64,000 bases of DNA, taken from NCBI RefSeq assembly GCF_001552255.1, contig NZ_BCQV01000007.1, forward strand, positions 124,001 to 188,000, written 5' to 3'. The notes below the pieces were generated by a model. The model had not been told where the DNA came from. It worked only from the letters and a program-made list of their open reading frames with translations, and ran no database searches. Shown here piece after piece: positions 53,711 through 63,881 of the stretch (position 1 is its first letter; each line of letters begins with the position of its first letter). Made by a program: the position numbers and the translations under genes. This DNA is from Alicyclobacillus shizuokensis NBRC 103103 (GTDB lineage Bacteria > Bacillota > Bacilli > Alicyclobacillales > Alicyclobacillaceae).

Positions 53711-55072
53711 GTGAACTACACGTTTGAAGAGCATAAAGCCAAGAAGCTGATTACCAACCCGATGATCTATGAAACCGTAGCGGTTCGCACCACGCCACTC
53801 TCTCAGGAAAACCTTCAGCGGTTGACCGAGTCGGCAAAGGGGCAGGTACGGAAGCTGCGGGTTCAGATGGAGGCCATTCATGTTGGCCGTACAGCCAACT
53901 ACAACTACTACACCGCGGAAGGTCTCAAAGCCGGTGTTCATACATGGACCCAGCCGTATAACAAGCCAGTTCTGACGCACCACAACTCGTATGATGGCGA
54001 ACCGATTGGGCGCATCCTCAAGGCACAGTTCTCGGAAGCCACAAAGTCAGGTCGCCCTGGACTCATCTTCGATGTGGAGCTTACCGATCCAGACGCCATA
54101 GAGAAAGTTCTGGATGGGCGTTACCAGACCGTCTCTATCGGCGCAACCACGGATAAGGTGACCTGCAATATTTGCGGAACCGATCGTACGAAGGAATGGT
54201 GCGATCACTGGCCTGGAGAGTCCTATGACGGCCAAACCGCACACTTCATCATTGGTACCGTATTAGGCCACGAGGTCTCCTATGTGAACGTCCCGGCCGA
54301 TGCACACGCAGGCAACGTGAGCGTTACACAGGAGGGAGAGCCTTCCGGCTCCGGGGACAAAACCGAATCGACGGACTTTCAGGTCCTCCAAATTGCCGAG
54401 AAGACGTATCGCATTACAAATGCACCTCATGTAAATGAAAGGAGTGGATCGAGTGCAATGAACGGGCAAACATCCCCAACCCCTGTACAGACACCGGCGC
54501 AACCCCCTCAGCAGCAGCCGGTCCAAGAGTCTCCGACGCAGACCCCTGCATCCCCAACTCCAGAACCCCAGGCTTCGGTGACACAGACACCAGTTCAAGA
54601 ATCCGAACTGAAGGCCCAACTCACGGAGGCCGCCAACAAGATTGCAACCCTTGAGTCAACCATTGCGAATCTGGTCCTTGAAAAACAAGGACTTGAAAGC
54701 AAGGTTGCAGAGATGGAGGCCGAACACAACCAACTGGTTCAGGAGAACGCGGACCTTCATGCAGAGCTGCACAAGATGCTCGCTGAAAAAGTCTTGGATC
54801 TCAAGATCGCTCTGCGCAAGCCAGATGTGGTGAGCCTGGATCGAGAAGAAGCGCTCAAGATGCATGTCGAGCGCACCAAGGAATCCTTAGAGAACACGCT
54901 TCAGGATCTATTGGCCGAGATGAAATCCTGGCGGCCGGAGCCTGGTAGCGTGCAAAATCCGGGTCTCGCTGAGAACGAAGACGGAAAAACCCAGAAGACT
55001 ACGATGACGCTGGCGGAAGCCGAGGACATCTTCAAAGGGCTCTTCGGTGGCGGACGCAAGCGAAACAACTGA
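53711..55072 (+). CDS. Prohead protease with C-terminal scaffold region
   Basis: 453 residues from GTG 53711 (AAGGGGG 8 bases upstream). Residues about 50-205 look like a capsid maturation protease: NKPVLTHHNSYDGEPIGRILKA, LIFDVELTDPDAIEKVLDGRYQTVSIGA with a candidate Ser, then CNICG...EWCDHWPG, a Cys/His site found in related phage proteases. After a Pro/Gln/Thr-rich linker comes a long coiled coil (residues about 300-400) typical of scaffold. An in-frame ATG at 54459 with AAAGGAG upstream could give scaffold alone. Confidence 0.8.
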   Translation: MNYTFEEHKAKKLITNPMIYETVAVRTTPLSQENLQRLTESAKGQVRKLRVQMEAIHVGRTANYNYYTAEGLKAGVHTWTQPYNKPVLTHHNSYDGEPIGRILKAQFSEATKSGRPGLIFDVELTDPDAIEKVLDGRYQTVSIGATTDKVTCNICGTDRTKEWCDHWPGESYDGQTAHFIIGTVLGHEVSYVNVPADAHAGNVSVTQEGEPSGSGDKTESTDFQVLQIAEKTYRITNAPHVNERSGSSAMNGQTSPTPVQTPAQPPQQQPVQESPTQTPASPTPEPQASVTQTPVQESELKAQLTEAANKIATLESTIANLVLEKQGLESKVAEMEAEHNQLVQENADLHAELHKMLAEKVLDLKIALRKPDVVSLDREEALKMHVERTKESLENTLQDLLAEMKSWRPEPGSVQNPGLAENEDGKTQKTTMTLAEAEDIFKGLFGGGRKRNN

Positions 55073-55090
55073 CCAAAGGAGTGAGTCGAC

Positions 55091-56416
55091 ATGGCACTAT
55101 TCCATGGTGCAAAGCCTGTACAGGATACGAAAGACACCTACTTCCGGTCCAATACGAAGCTGCAGGCCGGTACGCATGACGCCCCTGGTGAAAAGTTTCT
55201 CGTTGACCCGCGGTTGCGGCGTTTGTTCCGCTACCACTTCGGTGACTTGTATGGGATCAACTGGGTCGTGATTCCGAAAGGCCGCGTGGTCGCGCCGGCG
55301 ACGAATGGGGGCCCGAACGACGATGGTCGCTTTGTGGACTTTGACAGCAACCAGAAGTACAATGCGCTGACACTGGCCAACGGCGGTGTGGACGTGAATG
55401 ACATTGACCGTGACGGCGCGCCGTATGTTCGCAAGGCCAACAAGGCGATTGGTGTAGCCTATGCCAACTTGTACGAAGAAATCGTTGATGGCTTCAATGG
55501 CATGCAGCCGACCATCGAAAACGAGATTTACATTGAGCTTCCGTACATTCCGCTGAAGGAACAGGCTGAGCAGATCGAATGGGGTTCTTTCTACGATGTC
55601 GATCCGTCCCGTCCGGTTCGAGCTGGCGACTATGTGATGTCGGATGAAAACGGCCGCTGCATCAAGGCGGACTTCGACTATGTGAAAGAGCAACTGGATG
55701 CAGCCAATGCGCAGGTTCAGGCTGCAGCTGATTTGGACAGCCTGAAGGCTGCGATTGCCAACGTGGTCCAGTGGCAGAAGGAACTGTCTCGCCTGCATGA
55801 ACAGGTGATTGGCCAGGTCTGGGCCGTTGAGTCTCCGATTGCCGACGGCGTAGCACCACAGGGTTGGCTGAAGTGGGTTGGCTGGGCACAATCCGACATT
55901 CTGAATGATGAGCGCTGGGTCAATAGCTCTGGTGAGCGTCCAAGCGACATCGGTTCTCAGGATGGCTTCCCCGGTTATCCCTATGAAGAAAGCTATCTGC
56001 GTGGGATGCTCGAGTTCACGAACAAATACTTCCCACATGGTATCCCCGGTTTGACAGATGGTTCCCGGATTGAAGTGCCCTTCACGGATCTGACCATCGG
56101 TACGGTTCAACCGGGTCAGAGCGGCCGGCATGACTTCCGTGTGTTCCAGTTCCCGATGGTTCCGGGCTCCTTGACGGTGACCGCCAATGGCACGCAATTG
56201 CCGCTGTCGCCGACCCCGCCAAGCGGTACGTCAAACTATGTCTCCTATGTGGACTACAACGCGGGCTTGATCGTCGTGCAGTACGACAACAGCCAAGGCT
56301 CTGCGCCGGTGGAAATCAAAGCGACGTTCAAGGCCTACGGACAGATTCCGGGTATTCCGACGGGTTGGGACTGGACCGGTTCGGTCGGTGCCGTCCGAAT
56401 CCTGCTGCAGAAGTGA
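55091..56416 (+). CDS. Virion structural protein, possibly capsid decoration
   Basis: 441 residues, AAAGGAG site. N-terminal alpha/beta half with many aromatic and Gly residues; a helical section near residues 195-240; the C-terminal 120 residues read as an Ig-like beta sandwich (HDFRVFQFPMVPGSLTVTANGTQLPL, YVDYNAGLIVVQYD). Placed between protease-scaffold and major capsid protein, where decoration or head-fibre proteins occur. Confidence 0.65.
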   Translation: MALFHGAKPVQDTKDTYFRSNTKLQAGTHDAPGEKFLVDPRLRRLFRYHFGDLYGINWVVIPKGRVVAPATNGGPNDDGRFVDFDSNQKYNALTLANGGVDVNDIDRDGAPYVRKANKAIGVAYANLYEEIVDGFNGMQPTIENEIYIELPYIPLKEQAEQIEWGSFYDVDPSRPVRAGDYVMSDENGRCIKADFDYVKEQLDAANAQVQAAADLDSLKAAIANVVQWQKELSRLHEQVIGQVWAVESPIADGVAPQGWLKWVGWAQSDILNDERWVNSSGERPSDIGSQDGFPGYPYEESYLRGMLEFTNKYFPHGIPGLTDGSRIEVPFTDLTIGTVQPGQSGRHDFRVFQFPMVPGSLTVTANGTQLPLSPTPPSGTSNYVSYVDYNAGLIVVQYDNSQGSAPVEIKATFKAYGQIPGIPTGWDWTGSVGAVRILLQK

Positions 56417-56434
56417 TGAAGGAGGTCATCCAAC

Positions 56435-57520
56435 ATGATGAACGTAAGCGAACATCAGCTTTCCGAACAATCGCTGGATATTCTTCGCCGGATCAAGCGG
56501 CAGCTTGATCTGAACGAAGATTGGACCCAGATTCCGAAAGGCGAATTGGTCACGGTTCAAGAAGCGCTGACCACACAGGACGCGAGCATCTTGATCCCGC
56601 GCGTGGTCGTGGGTCTGATGCGGGAGGCAGCCGAACCCAACTACATCGCCACCCAGCTGCTGCAGACCGTTCGCCTGACGGAAGGCCGCTCCATCGAATT
56701 CCCGTCGATCGGTGCGATGCGTGCCCACGACGTCGGTGAATCGCAGAGCTACCTGGAAGAGACCGTGGACTTCCAGCTGCACCGCACGCAGGAAGTCAAG
56801 GTCGGTAAATCCGGTCTCATTGTTCGAGTTACGGACGAGATGATCCGAGACTCGCAGTGGGACGTGATAGGGATCCTATTGCGGAAGGCCGGCGAGGCGA
56901 TGGCTCGATGGAAAGAAGAGAAGGCGTTTATTCAGTTTTCGAAGCATGGCCACATCGTTTTCGACAATGACATCCGGCAGAAATACCCGGATGCAGGGAC
57001 CACCGGCGTGGATATGCACGGTAATATAAATAATACCCTGTCTACCGAAGACCTGATCGACATGTTCATCGCCGTCATGATGAATGGCTATCAGCCGGAT
57101 ACGGTTCTGATGCACCCCTTGAGCTGGTCGGTGTTCTTCAAGAACGAAATCCTGCAGTCGCTGACCCATGCGGCGCTGGGCGGCAGCCAAGTCACCAACC
57201 TCACGATCCGTCCGGACCAGGTACAGGGCCGCGTACCGTTTGCGATCAACATCATGTTCACGCCGTTCATTCCGTTCGACTACCAGAACAAGAAGTTCGA
57301 TATGTATGTAGTCGACTCGAAGAACATCGGCATCCTGCTTGTGAAGGATCCGCTCTCGACGGAGCAGTTCGATGATCCCATGCGGGATATCCAGTCTATC
57401 AAGGTGAAAGAAAGGTATGGAATCGGAATTCTCAACGAGGGCAAAGCGGTTGCGGTCGCTCGCAATCTAGCATTCGAGAAGACCTTCCCGATTCCGCCGG
57501 CAATTCGTATCGTCTCGTAA
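56435..57520 (+). CDS. Major capsid protein (HK97 fold)
   Basis: 361 residues, AAGGAGG site. PRVVVGLMREAAEPNYIATQLLQTVRLTEGRSIEFPSIGAM and EVKVGKSGLIVRVTDEMI are the N-arm/E-loop and P-domain pattern; VLMHPLSWSVFFKNEIL and PFAINIMFTPFIPFD...MYVVDSKNIGILL the A-domain pattern. Follows the protease-scaffold and one structural gene. Forms the icosahedral shell. Confidence 0.85.
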   Translation: MMNVSEHQLSEQSLDILRRIKRQLDLNEDWTQIPKGELVTVQEALTTQDASILIPRVVVGLMREAAEPNYIATQLLQTVRLTEGRSIEFPSIGAMRAHDVGESQSYLEETVDFQLHRTQEVKVGKSGLIVRVTDEMIRDSQWDVIGILLRKAGEAMARWKEEKAFIQFSKHGHIVFDNDIRQKYPDAGTTGVDMHGNINNTLSTEDLIDMFIAVMMNGYQPDTVLMHPLSWSVFFKNEILQSLTHAALGGSQVTNLTIRPDQVQGRVPFAINIMFTPFIPFDYQNKKFDMYVVDSKNIGILLVKDPLSTEQFDDPMRDIQSIKVKERYGIGILNEGKAVAVARNLAFEKTFPIPPAIRIVS

Positions 57521-57567
57521 TCTGGTGGTTCTTCTTGGCGTGACTATTTTCGGAAAGGGGATCTAGT

Positions 57568-58107
57568 ATGCCTCAGTTGAAAATTGGTTTGGCACCCAAA
57601 AAGGTCAGCTTCTATGATCCCCTCACCAACACGTATTTGACCCTGAGTGAACCCGTGGAGATCATCAACTTCGATGACTCCACGGACCTCTCAGGCATTT
57701 GCCGGGGGCTCTTTTGTCAGCAACCGGCACTTGTGTTGTATGAGGGAAAACTTCCGCAAGCTGCGATCGACGCGTGGAAAGCGAAGTTTACAACGAAAAT
57801 GACGGAGGGTGGAGCGCTCACTCGAGCGGATGCGATCCAGGCCCACTCCGCAGATGTTGTAACCGCGATGGCGTACTTCACGGATACGGGGGATCCGGTC
57901 AAGATTGAGATCCCGACCGAGGCGCTCCAGAAGCAGTTGAAGGTTCAGCAAGCCGGGGAGCCGGAGTCCGAGCCGGACAGTGAGGCGGACAGTGAGGCGG
58001 ACAGTGAGCCGGAGCCGGCTGGACCTGCGGAGGAGAATGACCAAGAAGCTCAGCCAGCGCCTGATACGAAAAGCAAACGCGGAGGACGTGGACAAAAGGC
58101 GGAGTAA
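57568..58107 (+). CDS. Head-associated protein with acidic repeat tail
   Basis: 179 residues, AAAGGGG site. N-terminal 130 residues are a small folded domain (LAPKKVSFYDPLTNTYLTLSEPVEIINF). The tail has repeats of D-S-E-A encoded by a 12-base tandem repeat (about 57972-58010), then a basic end KSKRGGRGQKAE. Probably a minor head or head-tail protein. Confidence 0.65.
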   Translation: MPQLKIGLAPKKVSFYDPLTNTYLTLSEPVEIINFDDSTDLSGICRGLFCQQPALVLYEGKLPQAAIDAWKAKFTTKMTEGGALTRADAIQAHSADVVTAMAYFTDTGDPVKIEIPTEALQKQLKVQQAGEPESEPDSEADSEADSEPEPAGPAEENDQEAQPAPDTKSKRGGRGQKAE

Positions 58108-58128
58108 TCGGAAGGCAGGGACGATGTG

Positions 58129-60150
58129 ATGCTAGAGTCACTTTTCTCAAACCAAGTGCTCGTCTCCTTTTTGGACGTGCCTCTCCCTGTCATTGATCAA
58201 AAGCCACTCTCTCGCGGAAATCAAACCTTCAAACAGGTGGCCTTCCCGGGTACCGCAGGCACCTATCGGATCCAGACGATCAATGCGAGCAATCGGCTCA
58301 CTAATGAAACGATCGTGAAGACGATCAGCACGGGGCTTGCATTGCCAGACATTCACCAGGAACGCTTTCGGATCAAGGCTGTCCTTCGTCAGCCGGCCGA
58401 TGGGATTCAAGAGTCATACTGGCTGACGATGGACAATCAGGGTTATGACCGTGTTCAGACGCATAACCAGTACCGGATGCGTGGCGTATCGGCCGACGGC
58501 ATTTACTCCGATTGGGTCTACAGTCCAATGGTGGACGAAACAAGCCGCCTCCTGATCTATCAAATGCTGTATGACCTCATCGACATGATGCTGATGGCGG
58601 ATGACCAAGCGGTGGATGCTCTGCTGACAACCATCGTCTCGGATACCTTCCGATCCGTCTATGAGGAAATCTCGGCTCGGTGGGAGTGGTTACAAGAGGT
58701 CGAGGAATCCATCGCCCAACAATTGAACGAATCCTTCACATTCATTGGCGAGGAATTGTCTCAGGAATTTCGTGAACATCTGATGGGGTCTTTTACCGAG
58801 TTTGCGACCTTGCTTCAGGTCTATCAGGTCTTTGAAACGGCCGACTTGGATCTCTCGTCGGTCTTCACTACCATCGTGCAGCATTTTCTTGAAGACCGTC
58901 TCGATGACGTGATTCGGGCTTCCGGACTCGAGGTGTTTCTCGAAAACGACGGAAATCTGCAGGTTTTGTTAGACGGCGACTACCATTTGGACATCCGTGG
59001 GGAACTCTTGCGGCATGCACTTCATGTAATGCCCCACGACGACTTTGTAGCGCAAATCAATGCTGCAGTAGAATTCATCATAGGACCTTATGTGATGGAA
59101 ACCGTGGATTACAAGCTGCTCGAATCCGCGTGTCAATCCACACACCAGATGAAATCGGAAGTCCAAGAAATCCTCGAGGCAGGGAAGACGGAAGAACTGG
59201 ACCTCTTTTTTAACTTAGTCCTCACACATCTGTATATTCCGTCCCTCTGGATCGACCACCGGCTGGCCGAACTGCAAGTGCAGGCCGCGGCAGACGTCGC
59301 TTCGATGATACCGGATGACGGGGTTGAAGTCGTGGCGTTTGATGATGACCAAAGTCAGTTTCGGATTTTTGTGCTTCGAGACATCATCGAAGAATTGATC
59401 CGGGGCGATCAACTGCCCATGACCGAGCATGAAATAGCGTTGCTGGATCGGTGGTTAGAGTGGTGGGATGAAACACGATGTGCGCTTCTGGATTACAACT
59501 TCTATGAATTCCTTGACGTCTTTTCGAGGATGGGCGAACAATTCACCCAGTCCTATGAGAAGTGGATGGCGACTCACAATGAGTCCATGTCGATCGATCC
59601 TCGGGAACTGACCCAGTCTATAGCCAGTTTGAAGGCTCAGTCCGATGAGTCGGTACAGATGTCATGGGCGGATGCCGTCACCAGTAAAGGGCGATGGGAA
59701 GCCGAGTCACAGGAACCGTTCCCGATCCAAACGGATGAAGGGACGGCCGCCATCCAGACGAAGAAGGCGCAAGTTCTGGAGGATCAAATTTCCGCACTTA
59801 TCAACGAGAGCTTGTCGGCTCCATCGACAAAGCACTTCGTAGGGTTCGATGAGTATCTTCGGGTGATCTCTGGAGAGGGCGCAGAGATCCGTTTCAGAGA
59901 CCGTGTGGATGTCTCTGAACCACTTTCCGTTGGCATCTCACCGGCGTTCAACCCGATCTACATGCCGAACCCGACGGATTCGAGGATGTCCGTGATCTAT
60001 ACAAACAAGCAACAGGAGTTCTCGTTCGATCTCTCCGATGTCTATTTCATGCCCGGACGAGAGAAAGTCCAATATGCGCTTGGCGATCTTGGATCTTCCT
60101 GGCCGCTTGGCAAGTTTATCCTCGGCAAAAATACGCTCAAAGGGGTGTAA
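58129..60150 (+). CDS. Large virion structural protein
   Basis: 673 residues. GTG 58126 or ATG 58129 starts it. Residues about 70-130 resemble a fibronectin-III-like segment (QNYRMRGVSADGIYSDWVYS-like pattern). The long middle is acidic and helical (about 140-480). The C-terminal 100 residues are beta-rich. Probably a neck, tail or fibre component. Confidence 0.65.
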   Translation: MLESLFSNQVLVSFLDVPLPVIDQKPLSRGNQTFKQVAFPGTAGTYRIQTINASNRLTNETIVKTISTGLALPDIHQERFRIKAVLRQPADGIQESYWLTMDNQGYDRVQTHNQYRMRGVSADGIYSDWVYSPMVDETSRLLIYQMLYDLIDMMLMADDQAVDALLTTIVSDTFRSVYEEISARWEWLQEVEESIAQQLNESFTFIGEELSQEFREHLMGSFTEFATLLQVYQVFETADLDLSSVFTTIVQHFLEDRLDDVIRASGLEVFLENDGNLQVLLDGDYHLDIRGELLRHALHVMPHDDFVAQINAAVEFIIGPYVMETVDYKLLESACQSTHQMKSEVQEILEAGKTEELDLFFNLVLTHLYIPSLWIDHRLAELQVQAAADVASMIPDDGVEVVAFDDDQSQFRIFVLRDIIEELIRGDQLPMTEHEIALLDRWLEWWDETRCALLDYNFYEFLDVFSRMGEQFTQSYEKWMATHNESMSIDPRELTQSIASLKAQSDESVQMSWADAVTSKGRWEAESQEPFPIQTDEGTAAIQTKKAQVLEDQISALINESLSAPSTKHFVGFDEYLRVISGEGAEIRFRDRVDVSEPLSVGISPAFNPIYMPNPTDSRMSVIYTNKQQEFSFDLSDVYFMPGREKVQYALGDLGSSWPLGKFILGKNTLKGV

Positions 60151-60155
60151 CCTGA

Positions 60156-62042
60156 ATGGACCTGAAGACGGTTGAAAAGCTCGTTTCGATGCTTCCGGAT
60201 GGTCCAAAGAAGAACGAGTTTCTGGCCAAACTGAGGGCCGCTCGTCAACGGAATCAGGGAGGTTTGCACGACACCGTGGAGTATCGACCGGTCGGGCACA
60301 TTAAGATTGAAGCCATTGACGAAGAAGGGAAAGTCACAGGCGTTCTGGCGGAACAACCGAACCTGGTTGTTCATGGCGCAGAAGAGATTCTTTTGCGGGC
60401 CTTTGCCGGTGATCCGGAGCGCTGCTTGTACAAGAACCGGATTCCGAAGACCAATCCGTCTCCGGTGTACTTTGTCGCGCTGCCAGATGGCGTATTCTCG
60501 ACCACAGACTCGGCAGGGAATACACAACTCAATCACAAGCCGAACACCTTCTGGGCCGCGGTGAATGATGCAGACTTCAACATTACGTATTCGTACCGTC
60601 CGATCACCATGTGGATTAAGCAGGTCACGCCGTCTCCGCAGCCCGACAAAGTGGCGTTCCAGATCTATAGCTCGCCGGTCTCTGATGGTATCCCAATTTC
60701 GTCCGAAATCTATAGCTCGGCGACCAACATGTTCATTGGGATTGGCGATGGTTTGCGAAAGTCGGTCCCGTTGAGTGACACGCGTTTGACATGGACCGCA
60801 GGTTTTGCTGCAGATGCATCGGGGCACATGGTTTCCACTACCGTTGGCGATACGGTGTCCTTTGCTGAAAAGATCAGTAACTTTGCAGTGTCTTACCAGA
60901 AGTCCAATACCGGTGGGCAGATTGGCGTTTACATCAACGGCGTGCTGAAAGAGACGATTGAGACGTACGATTCTTCCTTGGATACACCCGTTGAAGAGCA
61001 GAAGGTCTACGACAGTTTGGACCCGACCGTCGCGACGAATGTTGAGCTTCGGTTTGCTGGAGCCGATGAATCCATCGCCTCTCCTCAGCTTGTGATCACA
61101 GACTTGCAGTGGGATGCTCTTCAGGTCTCAGACGCAAGTCTCATCCATGAGTTCGAGAACTACACGAACGTGTTTGACACGCCGAGCGCCTTCAGTACGA
61201 CGACGACATCTCCGTTTACCGTTCAGCTTCCAAACTACCCAGTCGATCCGGAATCTGTCGTCGTCACGTACAACAACGTGACACTCACGCAGGTTCAAAA
61301 GCAGAGTGACGTGGTGGATGGCACGTACTATGTCGACGGGTTGCACGGCAAGCTGTACTTCTCCCGCGCTCTTAGCCACTTGCTCATCACGTACAACACG
61401 ACCGGTGAGATCTACAACCTGGTCAATCCTGCGATCTTGACGAGCGTTACAGCAAACAGTCGTCCGGCTTGGGAGTTCGTGCATGAGGAAAAGTATCGAC
61501 CGACCGACGGCACCATCATCGTTCGGAACCCGGATACGGGCGCCCAATACACGCAGGTTTCCGCGGATACGGCCATGGGCCAGGGCAAGTTCATGATCGA
61601 CACGGCAGATGGGGCCAACAAAAATATTGGCATCATCATCGACCAGCAGGACCCGGATGGCAACACACCGACCAAACTTGAGATCCTCTTCAAGTCTGTC
61701 GATCGCCCGGGCGTTCCGACTGGATATACGCGCCAGGTCATTCAGAAACCCAAATCCGGCGTCGGGTATCCCTGGTACAGCCTCGACAGCGGTTCAGTCA
61801 GCTTTGTCACTGAATTTCCGGCAGGCGTCCCGGCCGGCGATGTGACGATTCGAGAGATGATTCTGGCCGATGGTCCGCGCGTGGAGGATGGCATTCCGGG
61901 CTACAACAACTATCCGGTTCACACGTTCTCTCTCGTGCGTGTTGGCGAGACTCGTAAAGAATCGACCACTGGGATCCGTGTAACCTGGACGATTACCCTG
62001 CAGAACTCTTCCGGACAGCCGTTCACCGGCGGTACGCAGTAA
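60156..62042 (+). CDS. Large beta-rich structural protein, paralog 1
   Basis: 628 residues. Begins with a helical stretch, then VGHIKIEAIDEEGKVTGVL...NLVVHGAEEILLR. Repeating Ig-like or beta-sandwich units follow (YPVDPESVVVTYNNVTLTQV). The C-terminus, EFPAGVPAGDVTIREM...GIRVTWTITL, aligns with the end of the next gene. Likely a tail, fibre or virion-surface protein. Confidence 0.7.
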   Translation: MDLKTVEKLVSMLPDGPKKNEFLAKLRAARQRNQGGLHDTVEYRPVGHIKIEAIDEEGKVTGVLAEQPNLVVHGAEEILLRAFAGDPERCLYKNRIPKTNPSPVYFVALPDGVFSTTDSAGNTQLNHKPNTFWAAVNDADFNITYSYRPITMWIKQVTPSPQPDKVAFQIYSSPVSDGIPISSEIYSSATNMFIGIGDGLRKSVPLSDTRLTWTAGFAADASGHMVSTTVGDTVSFAEKISNFAVSYQKSNTGGQIGVYINGVLKETIETYDSSLDTPVEEQKVYDSLDPTVATNVELRFAGADESIASPQLVITDLQWDALQVSDASLIHEFENYTNVFDTPSAFSTTTTSPFTVQLPNYPVDPESVVVTYNNVTLTQVQKQSDVVDGTYYVDGLHGKLYFSRALSHLLITYNTTGEIYNLVNPAILTSVTANSRPAWEFVHEEKYRPTDGTIIVRNPDTGAQYTQVSADTAMGQGKFMIDTADGANKNIGIIIDQQDPDGNTPTKLEILFKSVDRPGVPTGYTRQVIQKPKSGVGYPWYSLDSGSVSFVTEFPAGVPAGDVTIREMILADGPRVEDGIPGYNNYPVHTFSLVRVGETRKESTTGIRVTWTITLQNSSGQPFTGGTQ

Positions 62043-62062
62043 TGAGGAGGCGAAACAAGCAG

Positions 62063-63856
62063 ATGAATGCGATGCTTGAAAATGCGCATGTGAACGCCAA
62101 AGGCCGCGTGAAGGTGGAACTGTATGACGAACACGGTGTTCTCCAGACCTTCGAGAAAAAGAACCTGGTGGTGATTGGCGCCAATAAGATTATCGGGAAG
62201 GTCATGGCCGACCCCGCAAAAATGACTCGAGTTCATCAGACGGACACTGGTGCAACGGCCGGCATGCGCGGCGCCAATGGGTTCTATTCCTTCCAACTCT
62301 CCACACAGCGCGAGAGCCTTGGCGTATACGATTTCGATCCAGGCGCGATGAACTCGAATCGGGCCTTCACCTTGCCGGCCAATAACATTCTGTCCATCGA
62401 CAAGGCAACCGTAGGTGGGGCCGATGTAATCCTGGATCAAGATGTGTACTTGGTGGACGCTGCGGAAGGTGGCATCGAGTTTGCATCGGCTCCGACACAG
62501 CCGATTCATGTGGAGTTCCGGTACCGATCGAACCCCTATGTGGAGATGATCGCCGGCACCGAAACGGTTGTGGTCGATGGCGTGACGTTCAAGCGGGGCA
62601 CATCGCCCTCCGATGCGGCTCGGACGTACACGATTGACTATGGCTTAGGGCAGATCTATTTCGAGTCGGCCAAGTCGGATGTATCCGTGACGTATGACTA
62701 TAACATCCGATATGGTTTAGCCTTCATGGGCATCGGTGGCAAACCCGACGGCCACCCGGATTATGTCCCCGTGGCTTTTGGTCCATCGGATAAGACCAAG
62801 GCGAACATGCCCGAAGAGTTTGCGGATGCACGCCAGCCCATTCAATATCCGTGTGTGGTGTCGGATGGCGATCCAGAAATCGAAGTGTTTCCGACCGTCC
62901 CGATCCATTTCGTTTCACAGAACGCCACCGTCATGGTGACGGATGATGGGACTGGAAACCCGACTCGTTCCTACACGGTCCCACATCAAATCAATGGCGT
63001 CGATAACCGTGTGCTTCGCCTCACAAGGGTACACAATGCGACGAGCAATGTCGATTACGTCATTGACACCGATGTGGTTCTCACGGACCCCGTAAACGGT
63101 GTTGTATCCTTCCAGCCTTCCGCCACGATAGCGGCAGGAGATCAAATTGTCGTGACCTACGACGTTCAGGCCGACAGCAACTACTTGAACTACCAGATGT
63201 CCAATGCCCCGATTTTACAGTTGATTTCCGTGACGCATGAGGACAACGAAGGCAACGTCCGGGCCTACAACGTGGTGGGTGGCGGTTTGACGATTGGACA
63301 GGGCGACGTATGGCTGCTCAATGCCAATGCTGGCATTGTCCAGTTCAGTGCATCGCCTCATGGAATTCCAGGTCAACCGACACCGCCGACACCGGATACT
63401 CCGGGCCAGCTGACCTTCACCTATATGGTGAACTCGGGTACCACCGTGCAGTTTGTGGCGGACTTCCCGAAGGGCGTCCCAGGGCCGGTGCTGACGCCGA
63501 CCTCAAAGACCCTTGCCGCGACCAACGGCCAGGCTGCATATACGTTGGATTATCCTGTGGCCAAGGATGAGGGCGGCAACCCGATTATTAGCATCACGAA
63601 GAATGGTGTGGGGCTGACTCTAGGGACCGATTACACGGTCTCGGCCGACGGGACTACGGTGCAGTTCAATACACCGACCGTCAACACGGACGTCATCCTC
63701 GTGAACTACTCGTACCTGGAAGCCACCCATACGATCTACCAAGTCGCGATGTTCACGGACAAGACAGACGGCGAGATGTTCAACATCGCCGGCATTGGCC
63801 CGGTCACGAAAGATAACAATACCGGCATGCGGATCACGTGGTCGGTGACCTTCTGA
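62063..63856 (+). CDS. Large beta-rich structural protein, paralog 2
   Basis: 597 residues from ATG 62063 (GAGGAGG upstream); an ATG at 62042 overlaps the previous stop. GRVKVELYDEHGVLQTF...NLVVIGANKIIGK mirrors the start of the previous gene, and FPKGVPG...GMRITWSVTF its end. The middle has several Ig-like repeats (SYTVPHQINGVDNRVLRL, YTLDYPVAKDEGG). Probable tandem duplication of a virion surface gene. Confidence 0.7.
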   Translation: MNAMLENAHVNAKGRVKVELYDEHGVLQTFEKKNLVVIGANKIIGKVMADPAKMTRVHQTDTGATAGMRGANGFYSFQLSTQRESLGVYDFDPGAMNSNRAFTLPANNILSIDKATVGGADVILDQDVYLVDAAEGGIEFASAPTQPIHVEFRYRSNPYVEMIAGTETVVVDGVTFKRGTSPSDAARTYTIDYGLGQIYFESAKSDVSVTYDYNIRYGLAFMGIGGKPDGHPDYVPVAFGPSDKTKANMPEEFADARQPIQYPCVVSDGDPEIEVFPTVPIHFVSQNATVMVTDDGTGNPTRSYTVPHQINGVDNRVLRLTRVHNATSNVDYVIDTDVVLTDPVNGVVSFQPSATIAAGDQIVVTYDVQADSNYLNYQMSNAPILQLISVTHEDNEGNVRAYNVVGGGLTIGQGDVWLLNANAGIVQFSASPHGIPGQPTPPTPDTPGQLTFTYMVNSGTTVQFVADFPKGVPGPVLTPTSKTLAATNGQAAYTLDYPVAKDEGGNPIISITKNGVGLTLGTDYTVSADGTTVQFNTPTVNTDVILVNYSYLEATHTIYQVAMFTDKTDGEMFNIAGIGPVTKDNNTGMRITWSVTF

Positions 63857-63881
63857 TGTGCAAAGAAGGAGGTTGATCTGA

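Noticed and set aside
55097-56197. A 366-codon minus-strand frame opposite the structural gene at 55091-56416
   Set aside because: Shadow frame caused by codon bias; lacks a ribosome binding site.
39423-59040. Further GCATTACA or TGTAATGC copies inside coding sequence (for example near 39423, 41070, 54413, 59027)
   Set aside because: They lie within genes away from promoters and lack the extended consensus, so they were not counted as operators.
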